From NCBI GenBank assembly GCA_905202605.1, contig CAJKSU010000163.1:1-6575 (forward strand): DNA of 6,575 bases, read 5' to 3'. The position numbers and the translations under genes are program-made. Each line of letters opens with the position of its first letter. Positions within the stretch are counted from its first letter, which is position 1. A model generated the notes under the pieces. The model was not told the DNA's origin and searched no databases. It worked only from the letters and a program-made list of their open reading frames with translations. Source of the DNA: an uncultured Eubacteriales bacterium (lineage in GTDB: Bacteria; Bacillota; Clostridia; Oscillospirales; Oscillospiraceae). This document shows, one piece after another, positions 1 through 6,182 of the stretch.

Positions 1-527
1 GTCACCAGATTATGATTGCCATCCGAGATCTCAGCCCATACAGGGATTCCCTGAGAAAACGCCGTTGTAATCTCCAGCGTGTCACCCCCGTAGCCAAGGG
101 TGTAGGTCACCCGTTCCCGGTCACCGTCCATCCCTGTGGCAGAAATATACCCCTTAGACCAGGCCTGTCCCAAAAGATACGGCGACGCCATGGGAGATAT
201 TTTTCGGGATTCAAAGGATTCCACCGCCAGAACCGTGCTGTCATAGGACACGCTGGCCTTGTCCGGAGCCACCGATGCGGTAATGCCCTTCGCCGGCTCC
301 GGCTCCATCACCGTAAGCGTTGCACCGGCTTCGTCATAGGCGCAGTCCAGCGTAAAATCCCGGATATAATCCCCGTAATCCGCCCGCAGCGTCAGCTGGC
401 AGGTATATCCACCGCAGTCGATCAGTTCGGTGCGAAAGCGCACCGCCGTTTGCGCCGTGGTTCCATCTGCTCCGCAGGCGCACAGCAGGAGCAGCATCAG
501 CATTGGTACGGCTCGAATCAGCCGCAC
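1..527 (-). CDS. Putative secreted lipoprotein, LolA/GerS-like (partial, 3' end outside window)
   Basis: This is an open frame of 175 codons running off the left edge. The chosen start is GTG at 527-525, preceded by AAGGGGGA (541-534) with a 6-base spacer; that ribosome binding site overlaps the nnrD stop codon, so the two genes are probably translationally coupled. The N-terminus is a lipoprotein signal: Arg2 and Arg5, a Leu/Met-rich core (residues 7-15) and the lipobox L15-C16-A17-C18, so the mature protein would be lipidated on Cys18 and anchored outside the membrane. The rest is beta-rich with alternating polar and hydrophobic residues, contains Cys38, Cys43 and Cys62, and has no transmembrane segment. 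The pattern (a Pro-containing 'EPEPAKGI' step, 'SPYLLGQAW', then a late 'GIPVWAEI' strand) resembles LolA-fold lipoproteins such as YdcC/GerS, which in Firmicutes lie near nnrD, acpS and alr. That assignment is inference from pattern and context; the lipoprotein signal is seen directly. An in-frame ATG at 503-501 is a weaker start because it would remove the positively charged n-region. Confidence 0.82.
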   Translation of the reverse strand, partial: MRLIRAVPMLMLLLLCACGADGTTAQTAVRFRTELIDCGGYTCQLTLRADYGDYIRDFTLDCAYDEAGATLTVMEPEPAKGITASVAPDKASVSYDSTVLAVESFESRKISPMASPYLLGQAWSKGYISATGMDGDRERVTYTLGYGGDTLEITTAFSQGIPVWAEISDGNHNLV

Positions 528-539
528 AGCCCGTCCCCC

Positions 540-2039
540 TTATTTTAATATGGCAGACAGGGCGCCGATTACATCGCCGGGCAGCATACTCCGAACTCCA
601 AGGCGTTCCATGGCGGCATCTCCCGCCGCACCATGGAGCCATACCGCCGCAGCCGCAGCCTCCGCCGGTTCCAGCCCCTGCCCCAAAAGGCAGGTGAGAA
701 TGCCGGAAAGCACATCGCCGCTGCCGCCCACGGACATGCCGGGATTCCCCGTGGAGTTCACAAATATTCTGCCGTCCGGCGCCGCGATCACCGTTCGATA
801 GCCCTTGAGCACGATCACCGCGCCGGTCTTTTCCGCCATGGCTTTTGCCCCGGCAATGCGCCCGCCGGAAAGATCCCCGCCCATCCGGCGGAATTCCCCC
901 TCGTGGGGTGTTAAGACCAGTGGAACCTTTGCCCTGTCCAGTCTATCTATATGCCCCTCCAGCACATTTATGCCGTCGGCGTCCAGCAGCACCGGGCATT
1001 TCGCGTGTTCCAGCACCGCATCCACCAGTTCCTCAGTATCCCGACACCGTCCGATGCCCGGGCCAATCAGGCAGGCGTCTTTATCTTTCAGCCGTTCAGG
1101 GATCTCCTGTGCCGCATAGCTGCCAAACCGTCCGTTTCCGCTGCTGGGCAGCGGAAACACCAACGGCTCATCCAGTTTGGCGGCAAGGATGGGATACACC
1201 GCTTCTGGAACCCCCAGATAGACCAGCCCCGCGCCGGTGCGCAGCGCCGCTCTAGCGGAAAGCGCTGCCGCTCCGGTAAACCCGGTAGAGCCGCAAAGCA
1301 GCAGAAGCTTTCCCATATCGCCCTTGTGGCTCTCCAGCTTGGGCTTTGGAAGCCATGACATGATAAGATCACATGTTACATAGATGCCGTCAAAAGAAAC
1401 CTGCTTTTTCGCTTCCTCCGGGATGCCGATATCATGGACGATCAGACGCCCGGTATATTCCGTCCCCGGCGGCATAAGCTGACCGGTTTTAGGCAGGTTA
1501 AAGGTCACGGTCACGTCCGCTTTCACCGCGCAGCCCAGAATTTCGCCGGTATCCGCCGAAATGCCGCTGGCAATGTCGCAGGCAATCACCGTTTTTTCGC
1601 AGCCATTGATTTTATCGATCAGCGCCTGATAGTTCCCTGCAACAGGACGGGACAGGCCGGTGCCAAACAGCGCATCCACTACCACGTCCGCATGGGAAAG
1701 ATCAGGAAGCTCCGCAATATCCCGCAGCGTTCCGCCCTGCTGCTCCAGCAGCGCGTTCATCTTCTTCGCGTCCTCGGTCAGCTTCTCCCGGCTGCCCGTC
1801 AGATAGCATTCCGCCCGGAAACCGTCCTCCAGCAGGAATTTCGCAGCGGCAATGCCGTCGCCGCCGTTATTGCCGCTGCCGCACAGAATCACCGCCAAAC
1901 CGCCCGGATCCATATGCCGCTCAATTTCATTTGCCAGCCCGCGGGCTGCCCGGAGCATCAGTGTATCCGAGGGGACTCCCAGAACGTCTATGGTGTATCG
2001 ATCCATGTCCCGCATGGCCTGACTTCCGGCAAATTTCAT
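540..2039 (-). CDS. nnrD: Bifunctional NAD(P)H-hydrate repair enzyme (epimerase + ADP-dependent dehydratase)
   Basis: A 499-residue fusion of the two enzymes that repair hydrated NADH and NADPH in the cytoplasm. The N-terminal YjeF_N/NnrE domain (about 1-220) interconverts the R and S hydrates; it shows GSGNNGGDG (54-62), DALFGTGLSRP (122-132) and DIASGI (155-160). The C-terminal carbohydrate-kinase-like NnrD domain (about 230-499) dehydrates the S epimer using ADP; it shows KGDMGKLLLLCGS (239-251), GPGIGR (326-331), LLDADGINVL (351-360), TPHEGEF (377-383) and NSTGNPGMSVGGSGDVLSG (428-446), the last holding the expected catalytic Asp442. Length is normal for the fused form. The ATG overlaps the stop of the upstream gene in an ATGA, and GGGGATGGAGG lies just before it, so translation is coupled. 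Stop is TAA. Small oddities are Ala for the usual Pro in DxPSG and 'SVGGSGD' for the common 'ATGGTGD'; both look tolerable. The fusion is often called nnr as well as nnrD. Confidence 0.96.
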   Translation of the reverse strand: MKFAGSQAMRDMDRYTIDVLGVPSDTLMLRAARGLANEIERHMDPGGLAVILCGSGNNGGDGIAAAKFLLEDGFRAECYLTGSREKLTEDAKKMNALLEQQGGTLRDIAELPDLSHADVVVDALFGTGLSRPVAGNYQALIDKINGCEKTVIACDIASGISADTGEILGCAVKADVTVTFNLPKTGQLMPPGTEYTGRLIVHDIGIPEEAKKQVSFDGIYVTCDLIMSWLPKPKLESHKGDMGKLLLLCGSTGFTGAAALSARAALRTGAGLVYLGVPEAVYPILAAKLDEPLVFPLPSSGNGRFGSYAAQEIPERLKDKDACLIGPGIGRCRDTEELVDAVLEHAKCPVLLDADGINVLEGHIDRLDRAKVPLVLTPHEGEFRRMGGDLSGGRIAGAKAMAEKTGAVIVLKGYRTVIAAPDGRIFVNSTGNPGMSVGGSGDVLSGILTCLLGQGLEPAEAAAAAVWLHGAAGDAAMERLGVRSMLPGDVIGALSAILK

Positions 2040-2560
2040 ACCTCCATCCCCTTCATTCTGGAACGGATGTACTTCTGCATGGCCTCCCGGAAGCGCTTGG
2101 AGGGCTGGAGTACCAGAAAGACATACTTTCCCTCCGCATCCTCATAGATCATAAACCATCGACCTGCGGCATTTTTTGACGAAGAAACATCGATTACCCG
2201 AGATACGGAATAGTCACGGGTGACACTCTCATATTCTGCGGTATAGGGCGCCATCACCTGAATTTGCTTCTGGTTAATCTCCACCAGACGCACCCGTTTC
2301 CGCTTTGCCATGATCTTATCCACATCCAGATCGCCGTTGGTAAAGGAGTATTCAAACTCCACCCCCTGAAATTTGACGCCGAGATACGCTGCCACCACCA
2401 GAATCACCAGCATAGCCGGGAAAATCGGGCTTAAAAACAGCCACACTGCAGCGGCAAGCGCCACAGCTGCTATGATAATTAGTACGTCCAGCATCAGGTT
2501 TTTAACGGTATTATGCCGTACCACCAGTTCTTCTACAAAAGTATCATTGTAATTATTCAT
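2036..2560 (-). CDS. Small two-helix membrane protein, DUF6106-like
   Basis: A protein of 174 residues of unknown function. Residues 1-21 are a short polar N-terminus (MNNYNDTFVEELVVRHN...), 22-44 and 47-64 are two hydrophobic helices separated by a Pro-containing turn, and 65-174 form a soluble, beta-rich, basic domain with a cluster K86-R87-K88-R89 and a Lys/Arg-rich tail. The helical hairpin followed by 'YSFTNGDLDVDKIMAKRKR' resembles the clostridial DUF6106 family; this is recognition from memory, not a search. The start is ATG at 2560-2558 after a GGGGGG run at 2566-2571. An in-frame ATG 54 bases upstream (2614-2612) is rejected because it directly follows the -10 box and would lie upstream of the transcription start. 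It is the first gene of the leftward operon and overlaps nnrD by four bases. It may be a membrane-attached housekeeping factor, but nothing here shows its role. Confidence 0.85.
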   Translation of the reverse strand: MNNYNDTFVEELVVRHNTVKNLMLDVLIIIAAVALAAAVWLFLSPIFPAMLVILVVAAYLGVKFQGVEFEYSFTNGDLDVDKIMAKRKRVRLVEINQKQIQVMAPYTAEYESVTRDYSVSRVIDVSSSKNAAGRWFMIYEDAEGKYVFLVLQPSKRFREAMQKYIRSRMKGMEV

Positions 2561-2615
2561 AAAAACCCCCCAAATTCCATGGATTTGTCCGGCACACACC
2601 GGTTTTGTAGACATT

Positions 2616-2644
2616 ATTATAATCCGGATTCACAAATGCTTCAA
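2616..2644 (-). promoter_or_regulatory. Promoter of the leftward DUF6106-nnrD-lipoprotein operon
   Basis: On the minus strand TTGAAG (2644-2639) is followed after exactly 17 bases by a perfect TATAAT (2621-2616). This is a sigma-A type promoter; transcription would start near 2610-2608, leaving a leader of about 50 bases before the ATG at 2560. Boxes and spacing are seen directly; activity is inferred. Confidence 0.8.
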
Positions 2645-2711
2645 GTGTAAACCAGAAATTATTGTGAAGTTTTCACGGGAAATCAGTTGTATTTTCCCTT
2701 GCAACTTGAAG
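2639..2711. repeat. Nested inverted repeats between the divergent promoters
   Basis: CTTCAAGT (2639-2646) and ACTTGAAG (2704-2711) are an exact 8-base inverted repeat, with centre near 2675. The left arm includes the -35 box of the leftward promoter; the right arm lies between the -35 and -10 boxes of the rightward one. Within the interval are two more inverted repeats, GTGAA-gtt-TTCAC (2664-2676) and GGGAAA-N10-TTTCCC (2677-2698). A regulator binding site affecting both directions is possible, but short repeats in AT-rich DNA also arise by chance. Confidence 0.4.
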
Positions 2712-2727
2712 AATTCTATGCTATCAT
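2699..2727 (+). promoter_or_regulatory. Promoter of the T-box-pheST operon
   Basis: TTGCAA (2699-2704) and TATCAT (2722-2727) are 17 bases apart, and TG at 2719-2720 one base before the -10 box makes it an extended -10 promoter. Transcription would start near 2734, at the 5' end of the T-box leader. The -35 box matches consensus at four of six positions and the -10 box at five of six. Confidence 0.65.
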
Positions 2728-2923
2728 TGGAACGATATTAAATTTGCGATGATCGGGTTGTCTCAATTCCGTACTGTGCCAAAGAGAGGGCGGGGCGCTG
2801 GAAGCCGCCTGCATGGGAATTGCGGCGTTCCCCCGTGAGCTGCCGTCTGAACAGGTTTCTCAGTAGGATGCGCCGGGTTGTGCCGTTATCCATGAAGAGT
2901 GCGCCTTGCTTGAGGCGAATTGC

Positions 2924-2956
2924 GGGTGGTACCGCGGAAGATGCGTCTTTCGTCCC
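2924..2956 (+). promoter_or_regulatory. T-box antiterminator element
   Basis: GGG (2924-2926) pairs with CCC (2954-2956). The seven-base bulge UGGUACC (2927-2933) is where the free tRNA acceptor end docks. GCGGAAG (2934-2940) then pairs over seven base pairs with CTTTCGT (2947-2953), closing a six-base loop. The 3' strand is shared with the terminator, so the two folds exclude each other. Confidence 0.92.
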
Positions 2957-2980
2957 CTTTCGGGCGGAGGGCGATTTTTT
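2944..2980 (+). terminator. Regulated intrinsic terminator of the pheST T-box leader
   Basis: Bases 2944-2955 pair with 2962-2973 in a 12-base-pair stem (several G-U pairs) closing the loop CCTTTC, followed by A and six T residues (2975-2980). It forms when tRNA-Phe is charged and stops transcription before pheS; the antiterminator uses 2947-2956 and prevents it. Confidence 0.9.
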
Positions 2981-3012
2981 CATGCACTCCCCCACCGATG
3001 ATATTATTTAAT

Positions 3013-3018
3013 AAGGAG
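3013..3018 (+). promoter_or_regulatory. pheS ribosome binding site
   Basis: AAGGAG lies eight bases before the ATG at 3027. It decides between that start and a nearby out-of-frame ATG at 3020-3022, which is too close to the site to be used. Confidence 0.85.
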
Positions 3019-3026
3019 TATGCAAC

Positions 3027-4070
3027 ATGAAACAGCAGCTGGAAAACATTGAGAAAATAGCGCTTGCGGCTCTGGATGATGCAAAGGAGTCTGCTGAACT
3101 GGAAAACCTGCGGGTTCGTTTTCTGGGCAAAAAGGGTGAGCTGACCGGACTGCTCAAAAAAATGGGTTCCCTATCTCCGGATGAGCGCCCGATCATGGGT
3201 CAGAAGGCCAATCAGGTGCGCGCCGTCATTGAAGCGTCTCTGGAAAAGAAAAAGGCAGCGCTTGCCGCCGCTGCGCTGGATCGGAAGCTCCAGCAGGAGG
3301 CCGTGGATGTGACCATGCCCGCCAAGGTCGTTCCCATGGGTCACAAACATCCCATGAGCATTGTACTCGATGAGATGAAGGAAATCTTCATCGGCATGGG
3401 CTTTGACGTGGTTGAGGGGCCTGAGGTTGAGCTGGAAAGCTATAACTTCACTAAGCTCAACACCCCCGCCGGTCACCCTGCCCGCGACCGGCAGGACACC
3501 TTCTATACAACTGAGGACGATTCCGTTCTCCTCCGCACCCAGACCTCTCCCATGCAGATTCGCGTGATGGAGAGCCGTAAGCCTCCCATTCGCATCATTT
3601 CCCCCGGCAGAGTATACCGGAAGGACGAGGTGGACGCCACCCACAGCCCCATGTTCCATCAGATGGAGGGTCTGGTCATTGACAAGGGCATCACCATGGC
3701 GGACCTGAAGGGCAGTCTCATTCAGATGGGTAAGCTGCTCTACGGCGAGGACTGCGTCACCCGGTTCCGTCCCCACCATTTCCCCTTCACTGAGCCGTCC
3801 TGTGAGATGGACGTGCAGTGCTTTAAGTGCCATGGCACCGGCGATGTGGACGGTCACACCTGCCCCACCTGCCATGGCGAGGGCTGGATCGAGCTGCTGG
3901 GCGCCGGTATGGTGCATCCCAAGGTTCTGGCGGGCTGCGGCATTGACCCGGAGGAGTATTCCGGCTTTGCCTTTGGGTGCGGCGTAGAGCGTATGACCAT
4001 GAACCGGTTCGCCATCAACGACCTGCGTCTGATCTTTGAGAACGACGTGCGGTTTCTGGGACAGTTCTAA
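3027..4070 (+). CDS. pheS: Phenylalanine--tRNA ligase alpha subunit
   Basis: This is the catalytic subunit of the cytoplasmic alpha2beta2 PheRS, which charges tRNA-Phe with phenylalanine using ATP. At 347 residues it has the usual bacterial length. Residues 1-95 form the helical, Lys/Glu-rich coiled-coil arm that contacts tRNA. The class II catalytic core follows: GHKHPM (105-110), EGPEVE (130-135), LNTPAGHPARDRQDTFY (144-160), LLRTQTSPMQ (168-177), motif 2 at GRVYRKDEVDATHSPMFHQMEG (194-215, with Arg198 and His211/Glu214 as expected), FPFTEPS (252-258) and motif 3 at GFAFGCGVERM (313-323). Between strands of the core lies a four-cysteine insert, C265-x2-C268 and C279-x2-C282, which is a plausible zinc site and longer than usual (see findings). 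Start is fixed by AAGGAG; stop is TAA. The gene lies 46 bases past the T-box terminator and 21 bases before pheT, so the pair is one operon induced by Phe starvation. Confidence 0.98.
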   Translation: MKQQLENIEKIALAALDDAKESAELENLRVRFLGKKGELTGLLKKMGSLSPDERPIMGQKANQVRAVIEASLEKKKAALAAAALDRKLQQEAVDVTMPAKVVPMGHKHPMSIVLDEMKEIFIGMGFDVVEGPEVELESYNFTKLNTPAGHPARDRQDTFYTTEDDSVLLRTQTSPMQIRVMESRKPPIRIISPGRVYRKDEVDATHSPMFHQMEGLVIDKGITMADLKGSLIQMGKLLYGEDCVTRFRPHHFPFTEPSCEMDVQCFKCHGTGDVDGHTCPTCHGEGWIELLGAGMVHPKVLAGCGIDPEEYSGFAFGCGVERMTMNRFAINDLRLIFENDVRFLGQF

Positions 4071-4091
4071 GGAAAGGAGTGGAGATTTGTT

Positions 4092-6182
4092 ATGAATATT
4101 TCGAGAAAATGGCTCAATGATTATGTAAAGGTCAATGTCAGCGATCACGAGTTTGACGCCGCCATGACCATGTCCGGCACCAAGGTGGAAACTACCGAGG
4201 TACTGTCTGCGGAGATCAAAAATGTTGTCGTGGGCAAGGTCGTGGAGATCGTCCGTCATGAGAATTCCGACCACATGTGGATTTGCCAAATTGATGTGGG
4301 TGATGATGCGCCGATTCAGATTGTCACCGGAGCACAGAATGTAAAAAAAGGCGATCTTGTCCCCGTTGCCAAGCACAACTCCTACCTGCCCGGCGGCGTT
4401 CATATTACAAAAGGCAAGCTTCGCGGCGAAAAGTCCAACGGCATGCTCTGCTCCCTGAAGGAGCTGGGTCTCACCGTCAACGATTTTCCCTATGCCATCG
4501 AGGACGGCATCTTTATTATTGAGGAGCCGGACGCTTACGTTGGTCAAGACATCAACACCCTCATCGGCACCGACGATTCTGTGGTAGAGTTTGAGATCAC
4601 CAACAACCGTACCGACTGTTATTCCATCATCGGCATCGCCCGTGAGGCAGCCGCCACCTTTAATCAGCCCTTCACCCTCCATGAGCCGGAGGTCAAGGGT
4701 TCCGATGCGGGCAGTATCTTCGATAAGCTGGAGGTTGAGGTGGAAGCCTCCGATCTCTGCAACCGCTACACCTCCCGGATGGTCACCAATGTCAAGATCG
4801 GCCCCTCTCCACGCTGGCTCCGTCAGCGGCTCCATGCTCTGGGTGTTCGTCCCATCAATAATATTGTAGATATCACCAACTATGTGATGCTGGAATACGG
4901 TCAGCCCATGCACGCTTTTGACTATCGATATGTGAGCAGCGGGAAGATCGTAGTCCGCCGGGCAAAGGACGGCGAGCAGCTCACCACGCTGGACGAGCAG
5001 GAGCATACCTTAACCAGCAAAATGCTGGTTATCGCCGACAATGATAAGGCCATCGGCCTTGCGGGTATTATGGGCGGCCTGAACTCCGAAATTCTTGACA
5101 GCACCACTACAGTTGTCTTCGAAAGCGCTAACTTTGACGGCACCTGCATCCGTCAGACTGCAAACGCTCTGGGCATGCGTACCGACGCCTCCACCAAGTA
5201 TGAAAAGGGTCTGAATCCGCTGGACACCTATCCCGCCATTCAGCGCGCCTGCGAACTGGTGGAGCAGTTGGGCGCCGGTGATGTCATGGACGGTGTGATT
5301 GACGTGCTCAACTATGTTCCCGATCCTGTGACCGTTGCCTTTGAGCCGGAAAAGATCAACCGCCATCTTGGCACCAACTTGAGCCGTGAAGATATGGTCA
5401 TGTACCTCCAGCGGCTGGGCTTCACCGTAGACGGCGATCAGCTCCACGTTCCCTCTTGGCGAACCGACATCCACTACATGGCGGATGTTGCTGAGGAGGT
5501 TGCGCGGATGTACGGCTACGACAACATCCCCGTTACCACCTTTAAGGGCGCTGCTGCCAAGGGCGGCTATACTCCGGAGCAAAAGTGCAAGAATCAGGCC
5601 GGTCAGATTTGCCGCAGCATGGGCTACAGTGAGATCCTCACCTATTCCTTTGGCAGTCCTTCCATGTTTGACCTGATCCGTCTGCCGGAGGACAGCCCCC
5701 TGCGGAAGCCTATCAAGATCCTCAACCCGCTGGGCGAGGATACCTCTGTGATGCGTACCACCTCCCTGCCCTGTATGCTGGAAACGCTGGCTCGGAACAA
5801 CGCTCATCGGAACAAGGCTGCAAAGCTCTATGAGCTGGCAAAGATCTATCTGCCGGTGGAGGGCGAGGATCTGCCCAAGGAGGATGTCATCCTGACCCTT
5901 GGCTCCTATGGCGAGAACGAAGACTTCTTCTCCCTCAAGGGCGAGGTGGAGGCGCTGCTCCGCTGCCTGAATGTGAAGCCCCACACCGTAGTTGCCCAGA
6001 AGGAGAACCCCTCCTATCATCCCGGACGCTGCGCAGACCTGTATGTAGAGGGTCAGTACGTGGGCGTATTCGGTCAGGTGCATCCGCTGGTAGCTGCCAA
6101 CTACGGCATTTCCAGCGAGATCTACTGCGCCGAGCTGAATTTCTCCGCCCTGATGACGCTGCTGGCGCCTGAGGCGCTGTAG
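4092..6182 (+). CDS. pheT: Phenylalanine--tRNA ligase beta subunit, frame closed by an internal UAG
   Basis: The beta subunit of PheRS binds tRNA and edits Tyr-tRNA-Phe. As read to the UAG the product has 696 residues, against about 790-800 for the family. Domains in order: N-terminal B1; OB-fold EMAP-like tRNA-binding insert (about 40-150, with IVTGAQNV at 77-84 and KLRGEKSNGMLCS at 109-121); FEITNNRTD (167-175) with the B3/B4 editing domain (about 210-390, including NNIVDITNYVMLEYGQPMHAFD at 256-277, GLAGIMGG at 322-329 and the conserved region 355-373); B5 (about 410-480, VPSWRTDI 453-460); and the catalytic-like B6/B7 core (about 490-690, LNPLGEDTSVMR 544-555, YHPGRCA 642-648). The stop falls at codon 697, just before the C-terminal FDX-ACB domain, which continues intact in the same frame to 6476 (separate entry), for a full length of 794. 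Start ATG at 4092 follows GGAG (4081-4084). Nothing else in these 696 residues looks decayed, so this does not look like an old pseudogene. Confidence 0.95.
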   Translation: MNISRKWLNDYVKVNVSDHEFDAAMTMSGTKVETTEVLSAEIKNVVVGKVVEIVRHENSDHMWICQIDVGDDAPIQIVTGAQNVKKGDLVPVAKHNSYLPGGVHITKGKLRGEKSNGMLCSLKELGLTVNDFPYAIEDGIFIIEEPDAYVGQDINTLIGTDDSVVEFEITNNRTDCYSIIGIAREAAATFNQPFTLHEPEVKGSDAGSIFDKLEVEVEASDLCNRYTSRMVTNVKIGPSPRWLRQRLHALGVRPINNIVDITNYVMLEYGQPMHAFDYRYVSSGKIVVRRAKDGEQLTTLDEQEHTLTSKMLVIADNDKAIGLAGIMGGLNSEILDSTTTVVFESANFDGTCIRQTANALGMRTDASTKYEKGLNPLDTYPAIQRACELVEQLGAGDVMDGVIDVLNYVPDPVTVAFEPEKINRHLGTNLSREDMVMYLQRLGFTVDGDQLHVPSWRTDIHYMADVAEEVARMYGYDNIPVTTFKGAAAKGGYTPEQKCKNQAGQICRSMGYSEILTYSFGSPSMFDLIRLPEDSPLRKPIKILNPLGEDTSVMRTTSLPCMLETLARNNAHRNKAAKLYELAKIYLPVEGEDLPKEDVILTLGSYGENEDFFSLKGEVEALLRCLNVKPHTVVAQKENPSYHPGRCADLYVEGQYVGVFGQVHPLVAANYGISSEIYCAELNFSALMTLLAPEAL
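6180..6182 (+). other. In-frame UAG (amber) codon inside pheT
   Basis: The codon follows CTG and precedes CGT. Downstream residues RPLPKFPSVERDLALV match the family's usual (Y/F)-(K/R)-P-L-P-K-(F/Y)-P entry to the FDX-ACB domain, so the UAG occupies the place usually held by an aromatic residue, mostly Tyr (TAC or TAT differ from TAG by one base). Gln (CAG) or Lys (AAG) are also one base away. The sequence alone cannot tell error, mutation, readthrough and reassignment apart. Confidence 0.95.

Larger units (their letters stand above)
2734..2980 (+). ncRNA. T-box riboswitch controlling pheST
   Basis: This leader senses uncharged tRNA-Phe and lets transcription continue into pheST when it is bound. 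Stem I covers roughly 2735-2850: it has an AGAGAG segment (2783-2788) and a GC-rich distal hairpin (2788-2793 with 2805-2810), and a TTC Phe codon at 2828-2830 followed by CCCCGTGAGC is the likely specifier. A second TTC at 2857-2859 cannot be excluded. The CCGTTATC segment (2883-2890) is typical of clostridial T-box leaders. Stem III is CGCCT-TGCTTG-AGGCG (2902-2917). The T-box itself is GGGTGGTACCGCG (2924-2936). Its UGGU (2927-2930) can pair with an ACCA tRNA end whose discriminator base is A, as in tRNA-Phe. The antiterminator and terminator are listed separately. The 5' end depends on the predicted promoter. The family call is very secure; the exact specifier is less so. Confidence 0.95.

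Noticed and set aside
1434..2147. A 237-codon open frame on the plus strand
   Set aside because: Antisense to nnrD and the DUF6106-like gene; His/Arg/Gln-rich translation without domain features.
2820..3011. Small open frames within the leader (plus 2820-3011, minus 2738-2995)
   Set aside because: They overlap the structured T-box RNA, have no good ribosome binding site and no protein-like composition.
3171..5006. A 611-codon open frame on the minus strand opposite pheS and pheT
   Set aside because: It is antisense to two unmistakable, conserved genes, spans their junction, and its translation shows no recognisable domain; codon bias of the plus-strand genes explains it.
6180..6182. Pyrrolysine or selenocysteine at the pheT recoding site
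   Set aside because: Selenocysteine uses UGA, not UAG. Pyrrolysine is known mainly from methylamine methyltransferases, and relatives seem to have Tyr here; nothing in the window points to pyl genes.
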